Shown: positions 11,664 to 24,359, counted from the first letter of the stretch. The stretch is 64,000 bases of DNA from Odontocerum albicorne (GCA_949825065.1 OX463859.1:23887847-23951846); one strand, 5' to 3'. Notes: a model not told the origin generated them from the letters alone. Program-made: numbers and translations.

Positions 11664-12697
11664 GTATAAAAATAAAAAAGAAAACCCTCCAAAGTGTTAC
11701 TTTATGTATGAATGAGAGTGAATCAACATATAGTATATAGTAAACCATATGTATTTTGGTGACGTTTAGCCACGGTGAAATAGGTCAAGAACTAATAACC
11801 GTAAAAGTAATTGTCAAAACCGAACGATCAGCTAAATTACAGTAATATGAACCGTGGGGCCCAGGGCTGATTCAAATAAGGTGACATTATTCCTACTAGC
11901 GACCGGGTGTCGCTGGAAAATTGAATTAACTATAGAATCACTTTATCTTGTCGGGGAAAAATTTAAATACATACCTTGGTAACATCGAGGGATTTGAATA
12001 AATAAAAATAGGGGGAACACTCTATTAATATCTATTGTCAACAGCTATCACGTTTAAACTCTGCATTGATTAAAAAACGCCAGGGATAAGTGAATATCAA
12101 AAAGGTTTTGTTCTATTATAATAATACTATACTGCACGCGGTACGGACAACACTAAAAAAATTAAAGACTTTAATTGCTAACACCTACCTCATCCCCCTT
12201 ACTCATCATATATCGTCCCAAGTGGCTTTCTTTTATTTCTGGTTCTTCAGATTTTTTTAGCGAGAAAAAATTAAACAATAAAGATAAAGTCGAAAAAGAA
12301 GCTCCCAGTTTTTTTAATCAACATCGGAGTCCTTTTACAATAAATATTTTTTTATGTAAGATGGCAACAAGTTGTTGATAATGAAGGAAAATATGTCATT
12401 GCTTTAAATAATAAATTATTTTTTATTTAAATTATTTCGAAATTTCTCAAAATACGTTGAATTTATAAACTAACCTGATATAACAATTAGCAAAAAGTTA
12501 CCTTTTTTTTCAAATAGGAAAGTTTATTTGGCACACCTGTACTTGACTAAAATATGTGTTGTTATTTAATCCAGGGGAAAATCGGTAATTAAAATAAAGA
12601 AGTAAAAATAAAAACACCAAAATAAAAAACATAGAGCTAGCCAGCAGGTGACATCTTATTTATGTTTGACATCTTGCGACGGTGCCTTCGGTATAAA
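11664..12697. other. no gene recognised
   Basis: AT-rich sequence. A short frame at 12175-12378 has no recognisable domain and no splice context that I can support. Confidence 0.35.
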
Positions 12698-14338
12698 CCT
12701 ACCTATATTATTAAAATTCGCTTATGAGAAGACAAAGGGAGAAGGAGGAAGCTGAGAGGGGTACCGGTTTTACGCAACACCGTTACTTTCATTAGGTAGT
12801 GCAATTTAAAAAAGTTTAAAAGCCCCTGGTTTAGCGTAAGCCATCAATACTTGACACTGACGTATACTCCTTCATATATATATGAGTTCACAACCCTTAT
12901 TTGAAGAAGAAGAAGAATTTCAATCACTTTGAATTGTCAAATTGAGAAATATATTATTTTTGAGATATTTTGTTTGATTTTAAACGATTGTATAAAAACT
13001 AACCATCAAATTGGTTTTATCGTTTTTAAATATTAAGTGGGACATGGATCAGAAAAAAGTAAGGTTATGATTTGTGTTGAACAAAATGCGCAACAGTACG
13101 ATAAAAAAGATCAATGCAAAAAATAGAATTCAGCGGAAACAAAGTGTTTATTCTGATACCAAATTGTAGCTGTTTCGTAAACTTTTGCAATAATTTTCTT
13201 GTAGATGTTATTTTATCTAAAAAACTAGTGCTTTGTTTATATGGAATTAATTTTTGGTTAAAATTACCATATTTCCAAAGGAAACACAGTTGTACAAATA
13301 AATGGAAGAATCTTGCATGTTGAAAATTTTTATATAAATTTTAAGTTGCTACAAATTAAAACTCTCTGACGATTTTTTCACTGACAAGTATTTTGATCGG
13401 AGATTTTATCATTTCTTTTGTATATACGAATCCAAAACGATGCTATTTTGATGTGCTTGGAGATGACATCTATTTTTATAAAAACGATAGTTAAAAGAAA
13501 AATATTTTTTTACAAGAATCGTCTAGAATGCTTTAATCAAAACTATAGGACAGAACCATGGGTGAAATCCGTATTTCCTACAACAGAGGTGATAACTCTT
13601 TTGGACTGGCTCATCTATCAGGGAGTTCTCTATTCCTCTTAGGTTCAGTATGATTGAGTCGCACTTCAATCTACTATGAACCACTGAATACCTAGAGAGT
13701 CTTATTACAAATCCCAGATCTTGATTGACAGATAAATACTTAATTGAATGTTTTGCCTCCACTCCTCTCGGAACTGAGCCATGTTACGTGCTGCACTCGG
13801 GAGAAGCTATTCATCTTTTTGATTTGGTTTATCCATCTTGTTGCACAATGTTTTACATTTGTATAATCTCAATTTTTTTATTTTCAGATATGAATTTACT
13901 GGTGATCCACAAATACTTGTGATATTTCTGAATATGTATGAAGAACTGAATGAACTCATTTTCAACTCAGCAATACTTGAATTTTACGCCTTGACATCCT
14001 CAAATTGGGGATATTTTTAACTACCTTGAAATTGTATAGATATTAAACAAATAAAAATATTGGTAAAACGCCTCTAAAATTCATGATTCCTTGATGATTG
14101 TATAAAAACTTCCATAAGACGAAAAAAATATAACAAATGATTAAAATGTTTTGATGAAATCAACACTGATGAAAAAATACTAGCATACTGAAATATCTGA
14201 TATTATATTCATTGAAAATATATCAAAACAAATAATAATGATAAATTAAATTGCAATGTTTAGAAAAATTATTGAGATTTTAATGATGAAAAACCTTTGA
14301 TCATAAATATGACTTCAAATTCTGCTCTTTAAACAGAA

Positions 14339-17300
14339 ATGGCATCATCTTGTACCAATATTAACATGGAGACTGATGACATTGTAATTGTATCAGATGA
14401 TGAAGATGAAATTACAAATAATGTTGAAAAGAATACGGATCAAATGACTTTCAACAAAATAATACTGTCAACTCACACTGATGACATATATCAGGATATA
14501 ACAGTTCGATCATTAAGTACTGATAAAAAAAAAGATTTCGAAGATACTCGATTCAAAACAGTGAATGAAAAAGAAATATTTCATGAGATAAAAAATAAAA
14601 TTTCTAATCAAACAGCTCCTAAAACAAAAGAGCCTTCAACTTTTACTTTTGAAAATCCTTCAACATCAGTATGTACTGATGAAATGTCTCCGGATATAAA
14701 TATGACTTTATCACACACAGATAAAATACCTATAGACACAAATATTACTTGGGCACATTGTGATAAAACTACTCTAGATACAAATATGACTTTATCAAAC
14801 AAAAATAAAATACTTTTAGACAGTGATAATACTTTATCACACACTGATAAAATACTTTCAGACTCAAATATGCCTTTAGCTCATATTAATGAAATGCCTC
14901 CGGATACAAATACAACTTTAGCCGGCACTGATGGAATACCTCTGGTTAACTCAAATATGCCTTTAGCTCATATTAATGAAATGCCTCCGGATACAAATAC
15001 AACTTTAGCCGGCACTGATGGGATACCTCTGGTTAACTCAAATATGCCTTTAGCTCATATTAATGAAATGCCTCCGGATACAAATACAACTTTAGCCGGC
15101 ACTGATGGGATACCTCTGGTTAACTCAAATATGCCTTTAGCTCATATTAATGAAATGCCTCCGAATACAAATACAACTTTAGCCGGCACTGATGGAAATA
15201 TGGTGGCTAGACCTTTGGCTAGTAATATGGTGTTAGCGTGCTTAAATAATAGAGAAACACCTTCACCTTTTGTCCTAACACTATTTTCAAATAGTACCTT
15301 TACAAACGCAAATGGTAAGAAATGTTGTTCAAATACATAATTTATAGAATATGCATGAATTGATCTTTCCAAACCCATTTTTTTCTTATTCATAATGTTT
15401 TTATTTCTGTTCTTGAGTTGTTTTGATTTTTACAACCATAAGATATTTTTGGTATTAAAGTCCAGAGAGGAAACTATGATTACCTCAATACAGAATCCTA
15501 ATACGCCGATCCAACTGTTAAGACTCTTTCATGCCTAAGAAAAATTAGTATACATTTTTTTACTTTAAAATATATTAAGAGTATTAGAAACTTCGGTTTA
15601 AAAAAATGGAAAATCAGATCTTTTTTTTAATGTATTTTCTCTTATTAGCTACAACTGCTTCCTATCTTTCAGGTAACTTACAAATACCGTTGGCACAAAA
15701 TTGTCTTTAGAATTAAGGAGATCATTAACTAAATTTACTTAAGAATCTTGAATGCTTTTTTCTTTAAATAATGATTGAAATAAATAATAATCGGAAAGCT
15801 GTAAATATGGTGGATAACTCTGAACTACCCAACCTAATTCATTCAATTTTTGTTTGAGTAATCTTTGCAATATGTGGTTTCGCATTGTCATGCAGAAATA
15901 TAACACCTTTCGTGTTGACGATTCCATGACATTACTTGATGATTTATTTTATTTTCATTATTTGGCATACATGATACATCTAGCGGACTTTGTCCTAATT
16001 ATCAAACCAATGCAGTATCTCTCAGTAGTAATTGTTTCACAATGTTTGAGAAGCATTATAAATGAGACCTTTTCCATCCTACCATATACACCGCATCAAT
16101 TTCTTTTATTGTAGAAGAGGCTTTAAAATGGTTGAGTCAGGTCTCCTGGCTTACAATGAGCTTTGTTCCTTACAAAATAGTTGTCGACTATCCATTTTCA
16201 ATTTCCAGTAATCAATCACTTTTAAAAATTATTCATATTAACACTATACAGGTCGCGCGGTTCCACAGGTAAATTTCGCTAGGGGCCGGGTCATATTTTC
16301 AATAAAAAGACTCCTTTTGTTTTTTTATCCACCGGCCCTTCATTGAAACAAGTTTGTGATGTCAAAAATGTACTACGAAAAATGCATCAAAATTTTCCTA
16401 TACACCTATTTCAACTGGAGTTCATTCTATATTTTTCTTTTACAGATCATAAAACAGTTCAGTTCTTAATGGATATAGCAAAGTTATACTTTGCCGGAGA
16501 TACAGCAAAAGTGAATAATAAAATTAATCATCTTCATTTTAACATTTATCTGAATATATTCGAACAAATTTGTACAGATGATATTTTTAAAACTGAACTA
16601 GTTTCCGTCAAAAAGGAAATATTAATGGTCAAGTCCATACAAAACATTTTAAGGCAATACAAAAAATATCTCTGTGAAACAAAAGATTGGACTTATATTT
16701 TTTTTAACTTAATACTTTATTTACAAGTGAATGTGAAACATGTTGTAGAAGTTGTGAAGAGAATCATTTTTATGAATAGCGACAGTGAAGCTCTTAAATC
16801 TTCCAATTCGAGTAATATAATACAGTTTATGGAAGAAAATGATTATATTCAACTATCTTGTCCTTATGAAGATCTTAAAACAATTTCTTACGAGTCGTAT
16901 AATGATACTGTAATATTAAATAATCAAAGGGCACATAAGACAAATTTAATGGAAACGAATACCATTCTTAACATTTTACATTGGCCTAATATAAAAATCA
17001 CTATTCAGTTTCCTAAATTTGAAGGCATTCACTATACAGTTAGTCATTCAAAATTCAAACTTGTTAAACAGGGAACAGATTTCAAGCAAAATTTTGAAAC
17101 CTTTGATACCTCTCTGCGATGTAAGAAACCGTATTTTAAAACATATTTTTACAGATCACAAATTTTAATAGAATACCTGGCACATGTGATCAAAAGTATC
17201 GAAAATTATTCTTGTTTACCTAATTGGAAATTAGTCATCCTAGATGTGCTCCGTCAATTTATGAATGACTTACGCAGATGTACAGACAATATATCTATTT

Positions 17301-17728
17301 TGACTGAATATTATGCCCCCTTAACCAGCCATTCCTATATTAGATATTTACCTCACAAATTGACTCACTCTTTAGATAAAAATAAATCTCAGAGACTCGA
17401 TTTATGCCTTCAAGAACAACTTACACCTGTATTAATGTTTCAAGTCAAAAATTTTTTTGTGAAATTCAAAACAAGGGGAATAAATGACTATGAATTTGAG
17501 CCATTTCGGATAAATACTTCTTCGATGAAAAGTGATTTTTTGAAGTTCGAATGTACAACATGTGATTTAAAATTTAGCGGTTATTTTGCTTGTTTTGAAT
17601 TAATTAATCATCTAGCAAATGATCACGGATCTGAAACGGATTGGACATGTGTATTGTGTAATAAAGAATTTTCAATGAAAAATTTATCAGACAATATATG
17701 GCAACATCAGTGTTTAAAGCATAAATAA
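14339..17728 (+). CDS. gene A1: acidic, repeat-bearing protein with C-terminal C2H2 pair
   Basis: Two coding exons, 14339-15314 and 16446-17728, joined by a phase-1 intron. The donor is G|GTAAGA and the acceptor TTTTCTTTTACAG. The junction codon G|AT gives Asp326, and the predicted product has 752 aa. In-frame TAA at 14330 supports ATG 14339, and an acceptor-like TTTAAACAG lies just before it. Residues 14-24 (DIVIVSDDEDE) fit a SUMO-interaction motif. Residues 116-286 are degenerate DKIxxDTNxTLSH repeats including four 29-aa units. A charged, probably helical core follows. Two fingers of the form C-x2-C-x15-H-x4-H use C695/C698/H714/H719 and C727/C730/H746/H751. I do not recognise the family. 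A nuclear role is inferred from the acidic motif and the fingers. The paralogue A2 keeps the same splice sites and open frame, which supports a real gene. Confidence 0.75.
14864..15197 (+). repeat. 87-bp in-frame tandem repeat in A1 (about 3.8 units)
   Basis: Units start at codons 176, 205, 234 and 263, each 29 residues of the form SNMPLAHINEMPPDTNTTLA then GTDGIPLVN. The last is partial. The units are nearly identical at the DNA level, so expansion is recent. A2 has a single unit, with PPPPYT in place of PPDT. Confidence 0.95.
15720..15935 (-). pseudogene. mariner transposase fragment in the A1 intron
   Basis: On the minus strand, in mixed frames, one reads a LHDNA(K/R)PH-like block (second catalytic D), LKQKLNELGWVVQSYPPY and SDYYLFQSL (third D). 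The same fragment is in the A2 intron at about 53822-53960, so it inserted before the segmental duplication. Confidence 0.65.
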
Positions 17729-18084
17729 TTACTAAAGTTTATCATAATTTGAAATAATAATATAGCAATCTTATATATTTCTTGAGTGTTTTGTATAAAG
17801 AACTTTAATCAATTTAGAAAATAATCGTTATGTATTACTATTATTTTATTTTATTAATAATTTTATAATGCTGACTTACAATTTTTATTTAATACTAAAT
17901 ATGTAATCTAATTTACAATAGTTCTTTCTTAATTATGGATTAAAGGTCTCAATCTCTACAGAAATTGAGACTCTGACTCAAGCCCTGACGTACATAACAT
18001 CACCTGTAATATTATTTACTGCTTTTCTAAATATGAACACAGTGATCGACTGTATAGTTGGTACATATTTAACTTGAGCATAAA

Positions 18085-19110
18085 CACCAATACATTTCCC
18101 GTAAGTTGGAAGACAACCAGGCTCTGCCTTATCTTCAAATTGGGAGACCCGTTAAACTTTCATAATTACAGACCTGTAGCTGTTCTCTCTATGCTTCCAA
18201 AAATTTTCAAAACTACTATGTAACTATTTGAGCCACCAAGTATCATCAAGGTTTATTGGAAGCATGCATGGCTTTTTGCCAAAACGTTAAACTGTTACTA
18301 ATCTTTACTCTTCCTCTCACAGCAGCTTGCATCAAATTTAGACGAGCTTTCCCAAACAGACGTAATATATACAGACTTCCAGAAAGCTTTCGATAAAGTT
18401 GATCACGATATATTACTTCAGCAAATGCATAACCTTGGCTTCAGCGATAATCTGCATCATACCTAAGAGATATTTGCATCATACCTAAGAGAAAGGTCTC
18501 AATACGTAACAGTCCGGGACAAGTCTTCAGTGGAATTCATCATAAGATCTGGTATACCACAAAGATCTAATTTAGTCCTATGCTATTCGTCATATCAATA
18601 GACAATATTCAAAATTCCATAAGTCAAATGTTTATGGTTCGCTGATGACTTAAAAAATTTCAAAAAGATCAATTCATCTCCCGACTGTGCATAGTTACAA
18701 CACTACCTAGACTCCCTAGTTTCCTGGAGTGAACAAAATCATCTCCTGTTCAATATAAATAAATGTGTCTGTGGATCCTATAGTCAATCATTATCACCAA
18801 CCCACCATAAATGTACTATAAAGGGAGTAGCATTAAGCAAAATTTCTGAATTCAATGATTTAGGCATAACCTTTGATGTCGGACACACATTCGTTAACCA
18901 TGTCTCGCGTTTGATATTGGACTATTACAAACTACTCGGTTTTATAATGAGAATATCAAGAGAATTTAACAGTACCGATATCCTCCGAAACTTATATAAT
19001 TATCTAATAAGAACCAAATTAGAATATGCATCTACAGTTTGGGCTCCTCATCAGCTCAAATATAAAAGCAGTATGAGAAAAATGGACTCTAGAAGCAGAC
19101 CCTCTGTGTA
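18085..19110 (+). pseudogene. non-LTR reverse transcriptase relic (Jockey-like)
   Basis: Across several frames the order of reverse transcriptase motifs can be followed: FHNYRPVAVLSMLPKIFK, then DVIYTDFQKAFDKVDHDILL, then SGIPQRSNL, then FADDLK at about 18639-18656, then SWSEQNHLLFNINKC. A final open stretch (18911-19111) reads LRNLYNYLIRTKLEYASTVW. Several stops and frameshifts, a short internal duplication near 18460-18490 (GAGATATTTGCATCATACCTAA) and missing ends show an old, dead copy. The clade is inferred from memory. Confidence 0.75.
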
Positions 19111-19818
19111 ACAGGAGAAATCCGTGCAAAGTGGATAAAAAAATAATTTTTTTTTTTATTTGTGCTATCTTTATTTTTAAACTCTCGTGATAAACTTATA
19201 ATCAAATGCAAATACATGTAGTGAGTACAATCTAATACTCACTCTTTTTTCATTTTTATTTAAATAGAAAACATATATATTGTCGGGTTTCTGGCACAAA
19301 TTATATAGTAAGTGCTAAATTTATAAAATCATATTTTTTTGGCAATTATCAAGTGGACAATATGCATCTCTGGTAAAGATTTTAAAATGGTATTTAAGCT
19401 GTAAACACTTTTCACACATTCGAAAAATATGTTACTACCCAGATTCATGTATGAGTATATTGGGAAAAGTTCCAACTTTTAAATTGAAATATCTCGTAAG
19501 CAAATGGTTATACTCGTAGCTTAAATTTTAGCAGTAATTAAAAAGAAGTGGGATATTTTTGACAATATATTAATAATAAAATAGATTTTAATTCATTGAG
19601 AGATACCAAAGTGTTAACAACTCTAGACAAGTACAAGATTTACATATTAATCTTGTCACGGAGCAGCAGAGTATAATAAAATTCTGTTATGAATATTTGC
19701 TGTCAATCTTGAAATATGTGCTATTCAGTTACATGGTCTCACAGTGCGTACGTTGGTGCATGGTATAATTCTGAGAGTGCCTTTGAAGTGACGGTTGTTT
19801 CGGTAAACCCAGCAAATA
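19111..19818. other. no gene recognised
   Basis: AT-rich sequence. The frame that opens at 19716 and crosses into the next element is treated under that element. Confidence 0.35.
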
Positions 19819-20253
19819 CAGTGGAACCTCGTTGTCGAACGTATTGTTTTGATTCAGTTCTTGAACATATATTTTCAATGACAATACCATGTCTCACTTC
19901 AGAAAAAAAATTAAATACAGACGAAACAAACATCATCGTACAGGTTTTAGTGAGACAGAAAAGAGAAAGAACCCCAGAAGGAGAGTCACCTGACTTTTTA
20001 TGCAAGGTTACTCCATTTCCAAACAATAACATCTCTCCACCTACCTCACCACCTTTCACTTACACCATCAGTTTTCCTCAGTACAGGTAAAGTGCAACTA
20101 AATCTTAATTTATTCAATCTTTATGTTGCCACACTGTGTATTTTTAGTAGTCTGAAACCGATTAATCCAATCTACGTAACTTATGGGAAAAGTTTATTCA
20201 GTTTTCGAACAGCCTTGTAGAGGGGATTAAGTTTTGAAACCGAGGTTCCACTG
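19819..20253. mobile_element. TIR element with CAGTGGAACCTCG ends (pogo/Tigger-like MITE)
   Basis: The left end CAGTGGAACCTCG (19819) and right end CGAGGTTCCACTG (ending 20253) are perfect 13-bp inverted repeats flanked by TA on both sides. Subterminal CGAAC words repeat at both ends. At 435 bp it is too short for a transposase. TA duplication and this type of end are usual for pogo/Tigger relatives. Confidence 0.75.
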
Positions 20254-20373
20254 TACTTGATAATGTATTTTAAGTAATGCAAGCTTTAATGTATGAAAGA
20301 ACAATATAGATATGAAAGAAGTATGACAATTAAAAATAATCAGGTGTATCTATTTATTTTGTAATATATTTAG

Positions 20374-20605
20374 ATTTATAAATATTTTGTTTCTCTGGAG
20401 AAACTCACGATGGCTTGAGTTTTTGATAAACAGTTTAAAAAGTATGTTCCCCAACATGATGCACAGAGCAATTCAAATAAACAAAAGTCACTTTGCTAAA
20501 CACTGCTCTCAACATGTCCAAGAGAACGAAGATAGGTTGCTCAATCGATTCCTCAGCAGGAATGAACATCTCTCAGTCATAAACAGCTTGACAAAGAAGA
20601 TATAA
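20374..20605 (+). other. possible orphan terminal exon
   Basis: After an acceptor-like ATATATTTAG ending at 20373, a frame stays open for 76 codons with balanced composition (FLWRNSRWLEFLINSLKSMF ... NEDRLLNRFLSRNEHL ... TKKI) to TAA at 20603-20605. It could splice in phase 2 from a donor AG|GTAAAG at 20087. That would use a frame from 19716 that mostly lies in the TIR element. I see no recognisable domain. Confidence 0.25.
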
Positions 20606-21616
20606 CATTTTTTAATCTGTCGAATTATATTTTTTTCTGTATTTTACTCAAAAATAATCACTTATTTGTTATTTTAAATATTATTATTTTTTACAGTTTT
20701 CCTTTATTGATAATCTTATTATGTGTATATTATACAAACACCTCTCATATGAAAATAATTACATATGAATATATAGCAGTACCTTGCATAGTACGGTTTT
20801 GAACAGTGCGAGTTTTGTTGTACATAATACAGTATATAAATTTAAAAATATATATTTTCTTACTGCATTACGCGCTGATATTGGACTATTACCATATGAC
20901 AGTATGTATCTACAGTTTTTTTAACCTGTGTACTTACACTAGCATGGTGAATGTGTTAATATCATACCAGATCCCGAGCAATAAAATTAACATTATACTG
21001 TAAACAAGCCTTTTTTCTTGAGTATACAAAGTACCAGTATCATTTTAGATTTCTTTGTGCGTGAGAGTTCTGTATATCTTTATTAAGCAAACACTTAAAT
21101 ATTTTTATGAACCGTCTAATATATGTAATAATGATGAGATGCATTACATTTAAACACAATAATAATGTACTTTTAAGTAGTACAGTTTCAACACGCATTA
21201 ACTATACTATGCGTACTGTATTTGATTTTTATAAAAACATGTTTTCATCTTAAGCAAAAAAAAAACCTTCGATTTCATGTAAAAAGGCCCATTTATACTT
21301 TTGAAAAACCATAATTTAGAGGTTTGTCTTTAATTTTCTTGATAAAAAAACTCATACAGTATGTCATTTGAAATTAATGCAAGGGTATTAAGTTAATATT
21401 CCTGATTGATCAGCGTTAAATCCAATATGTTATTTGAAAAACTTTCAATTTCTTCGAAGTGCAATTTTATGTTGTGCATGTATATGTTTCTATTCCATAA
21501 ATCACTATATGTCTTATGCAGGTTTATGTATCCTCATTTTGGTGTCTGTTTTCATTTATATGATTCTCCTTTGTTTAAAACTGTTATATCTCTGTTTCCA
21601 TTTATATGATTCTCCT
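20606..21616. other. no gene recognised
   Basis: AT-rich, with short low-complexity frames only. GTACCTTGCATAGTACGG near 20780 resembles the tip of a pogo-like element, but I could not find a partner end. Confidence 0.35.
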
Positions 21617-21839
21617 TTAACACTTGCCTTACTGTGCTAAAAAAATCCACCAGCCACGGTGCTGGACGCTAAGCGTCCAGTGAAAAATGTATAGTTTAAA
21701 TCAAAATTATGCAAAATCTGCCAGGCTATTTTTTGTAATTAGCTATAAAAATCATTTTATTATGTATTAAAACGTCGAATAATCAAATGAAATATAAGTC
21801 CTGGTCACTCGCTATCCATCACAGGGTAGCAAGTGTTAA
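21617..21839. mobile_element. 223-bp piggyBac-derived MITE (copy E)
   Basis: Bounded by TTAA (21617-21620) and TTAA (21836-21839). One end reads CACTTGCCTTACTGTGCTAA and the other CTCGCTATCCATCACAGGGT then AGCAAGTG. These are the two ends of the larger piggyBac copies joined with the whole coding part removed. A short palindrome (GGACGCTAAGCGTCC) lies at 21663-21678. Confidence 0.9.
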
Positions 21840-22273
21840 TGTCTATTAGATTGTTCAGAATGGTATTTTATATATTTAAATCAAATTATGACGATTTTTT
21901 TTTAATATTTAGATATAACTTTATTCTGTAATGTATGCACCATTTTGTTCCACTACTGTACACCATTTATCAGGCAAATTGAAAATGCCATCCTCCCGGA
22001 ATTTCACATTTTTCTGGATAAAGAACTGTTAGATTTTTGAGACTTGTATCATTATGTCTTGATGTGTTCAAAGAAACGCAGTATCCTTTGTAGACAGATT
22101 GTAGGGAAATTAGTGTTTATATGAAGTTCCAATAATAAAGACTTTTGTTCTCCTTTCCGTCCAAGATATTCGCAGCATTCGTCTCCAGCACCACATATTG
22201 AACATATCAATCTTCTGTCTATCAATATACTTTATTATCCACACTTTTCTCTATCTCTAGATTACATTATATA

Positions 22274-23550
22274 TTAGGTGTACCGGAAAAGAATGTCGTT
22301 TTTTTTGTTATCGCTTTTGAGTGGTCAGTTGTGCTTCGGCAGTCGAACTTTTACAACGTGTTCTGTGTTGTTTCTCTGACTACGTATACCTGGAGTGTAT
22401 TAGGACTTTTAAACAAAAACATTTACAACCCTATATACAATGGAGAGCTTTGTACCGAATGAGGAATTTATTCGAAATATTATGCTTTACCATTTCATGA
22501 AGAAAAAAAGTGCAACATGTGCTTTAAAAAATATTTGTGATTTACTGGGAGATATTTTGAATGTTTGTTAATGCCAGAGGTGGTTTAAACAATTAAAATC
22601 CGGCAATTTTGATCTAAAAAATAACCCTGGAAGTGGTCGACCTGTTAAAGTGGATAGCGATGTTTTAACTGAGCTGATTCAGCAAAATCCAACTTCAACG
22701 ATTCAAGAACTCGCGGAGCAACTCGGATGTTCATGGTCAAGCGTGCAAGAGCATATCAAAAAATCGGCAAGACATGGAAACAAGGAAAATGGATACCTCA
22801 TGAATTAAGTGAAGAGAATCTAGGTGAGCGTATAAACGCGTGCACTGAGTTATTGGAATTAAATACCAAAACTCCATTTCTACATCTTGTAACTGTTGAC
22901 GAAAAATGGGTGTTGTATTCAAACCAAAGACGCAAGAAACAATGGCTTTCAAAGGGCCAGGTACCAAAACCCACCCCTAAGCCCGGGCTCACTGCAAAAA
23001 AAGTTATTTTGTCTGTTTGGTGGGACTGCAAGAGAATAATTTATTTCGAAACATTAAAACCCGGACAGACAATTAACGCCCAAGTGTATTGTGATCAACT
23101 AGAGCATTTAGATGCAGAAATAATAAAAAAAAAGACCTGCACTGGCTAATTGTGGACAAGTGTTTTTACAGCACGATAATGCACGACCGCATACCTCAAA
23201 AATTACGAAAGAAAAAATTAAAGCCCTAGGTTGGACAACTGTACCCATGTCACCCACCATATTCACCGGATCTTGCTCCATCGAATTACCATTTGTTCCG
23301 GTCAATGCAACACTTTTTAAACGGAAAAGAATACAAAAATTATGAGGATGTCAAAAAAGGCATATCTGAGTATTTTGCATCGAAACCAGCTGAATTTTAC
23401 GAAAGCGGTATTAAAAAATTGACTGAGAGGTGGAAGGAGGTTATATCAAACGATGGCAATTATATTTTGAACTAAGTTTTAATAAATAAATACATTAAAT
23501 GCACCAAATTGTTTTATTGAAAAAACGACATTCTTTTCCGGTACACCTAA
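22274..23550 (+). mobile_element. mariner element, lineage 2 (full length, dead)
   Basis: The inverted ends are TTAGGTGTACCGGAAAAGAA at 22274 and its complement ending at 23550. TA flanks both sides (22272-22273, 23551-23552). Length is 1277 bp. The flanks (22215-22273 and 23553-23860) match 61830-62160, where no mariner is present, so an empty-site paralogue is in the same window. Confidence 0.95.
22440..23475 (+). pseudogene. mariner transposase, lineage 2, broken
   Basis: Starts MESFVPNEEF at 22440 and ends at TAA 23473-23475. Helix-turn-helix blocks CQRWFKQLKSGNFDL and IQELAEQLGCSWSSVQ are visible, then WIPHELSE, TVDEKWVLY (first D), LQHDNARPH (second D) and YSPDLAPSNYHLF. The third catalytic position is Asn, 34 residues after the second D. 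There is a stop at 22569-22571 and frameshifts near 22762 (A lost), 23132 (A gained) and 23250 (extra T). Non-functional. Confidence 0.92.
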
Positions 23551-23552
23551 TA

Positions 23553-23860
23553 TTTCTTCCCTGTACCCTTTAAATACTATATGACACATAACATTTTTTA
23601 AACCAGTGTATTTTTGATCTGATATTTGTCGAATATAGTATTTTTGGTGTTTGTAAACAAATTTAAAATAAATATATATACTTGTTTATCAAAAGGTGTC
23701 TTATTTTCTTTACAAGTTATGGCCTTAAGTAAGAGTCCCTAAGTTATTTAGTGTAGTACCACTCAAACAATAGCTGGTATGTCTGACTACAGAAGCAGGA
23801 AGTGCTCACCAAGTAAAAGAGGCTATAGATGCAAATCTTAAATCAGTGTCCAGAAGGTTG
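23553..23860. repeat. repeat shared with 61880-62160
   Basis: From TTTCTTCCCTGTACCC to AATCAGTGTCCAGAA the sequence matches 61885-62160 with few changes. Together with 22215-22273 it forms a dispersed repeat interrupted by the mariner. The identity of the repeat is unknown to me. Confidence 0.8.
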
Positions 23861-24359
23861 GAGAATAGAGTGGATGCAATTGTTTCAGGCTGCATATCGT
23901 AAATGTGACCTCACAAATAATGTAATGTGACTTACATGGAGCTGGCTGAGACATTTATATATATACTTAAGATGCCAGAATGTATGATAGCTTCTAATTA
24001 CCTCTTTTACTAGTGGATTTGTTCCATAACTTAAAAATGTCTATTGAAGTATGAAAGCATGTTCTCTAAATCCAGAGTTTTTTTTCTGTAGCTATCTAGG
24101 ACAGCTTCCTATCCATACATTTTCAATAGATGTAGGTTTGACATATTAATCCATACTTGGGCAAACTACTGGCCGCATGCAGTGACGGATTTAAAAACTA
24201 AAAGTCGTGAGAAGATCTTAAATGTGAAAAAAGACACTGGCCACTGTGTTTTTGGTACTTTTTCTGTCATGGCAGCTAAAGTGCAACGGCTTTAATATTG
24301 TGTGCGCATGTCCCACAGTCACAATTCAAAAAACATCTTCCTACATTATATATGATATA

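Larger units (their letters stand above)
12698..17793 (+). repeat. segmental duplication, copy 1
   Basis: The block from about 12698 (CTTATGAGAAGACAAAGGGA) to about 17793 (TATATTTCTTGAGTGTTTTG) matches 49284-56190 in the same order and orientation, including intergenic, intronic and exonic parts. The copies differ by insertions: about 1.4 kb at 49905-51335, about 0.8 kb at 53003-53820 and a minisatellite near 54370 in copy 2, and extra 87-bp units at 14864-15197 in copy 1. A conserved GACATGGATCAGAAAAAAGT word (13041, 49636) followed by AAGG may mark a 5' leader donor site. Confidence 0.9.

Noticed and set aside
13041..13060. Possible coding first exon MDQKK with a GTAAGG donor upstream of A1
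   Set aside because: Phase 0 does not join in frame to the exon at 14337 or to the acceptor at about 13888; kept only as a possible leader donor.
13838..14020. 60-aa frame with an acceptor-like TTTTCAG upstream of A1
   Set aside because: Not conserved in the duplicated copy (deleted near 51700) and phase does not fit; probably leader or intron sequence.
14608..14844. 78-aa minus-strand frame and its twin at 52302-52538
   Set aside because: Antisense shadow of the repeat region of A1 and A2.
19739..20059. 106-aa minus-strand frame
   Set aside because: Overlaps the CAGTGGAACCTCG TIR element and has no recognisable content.
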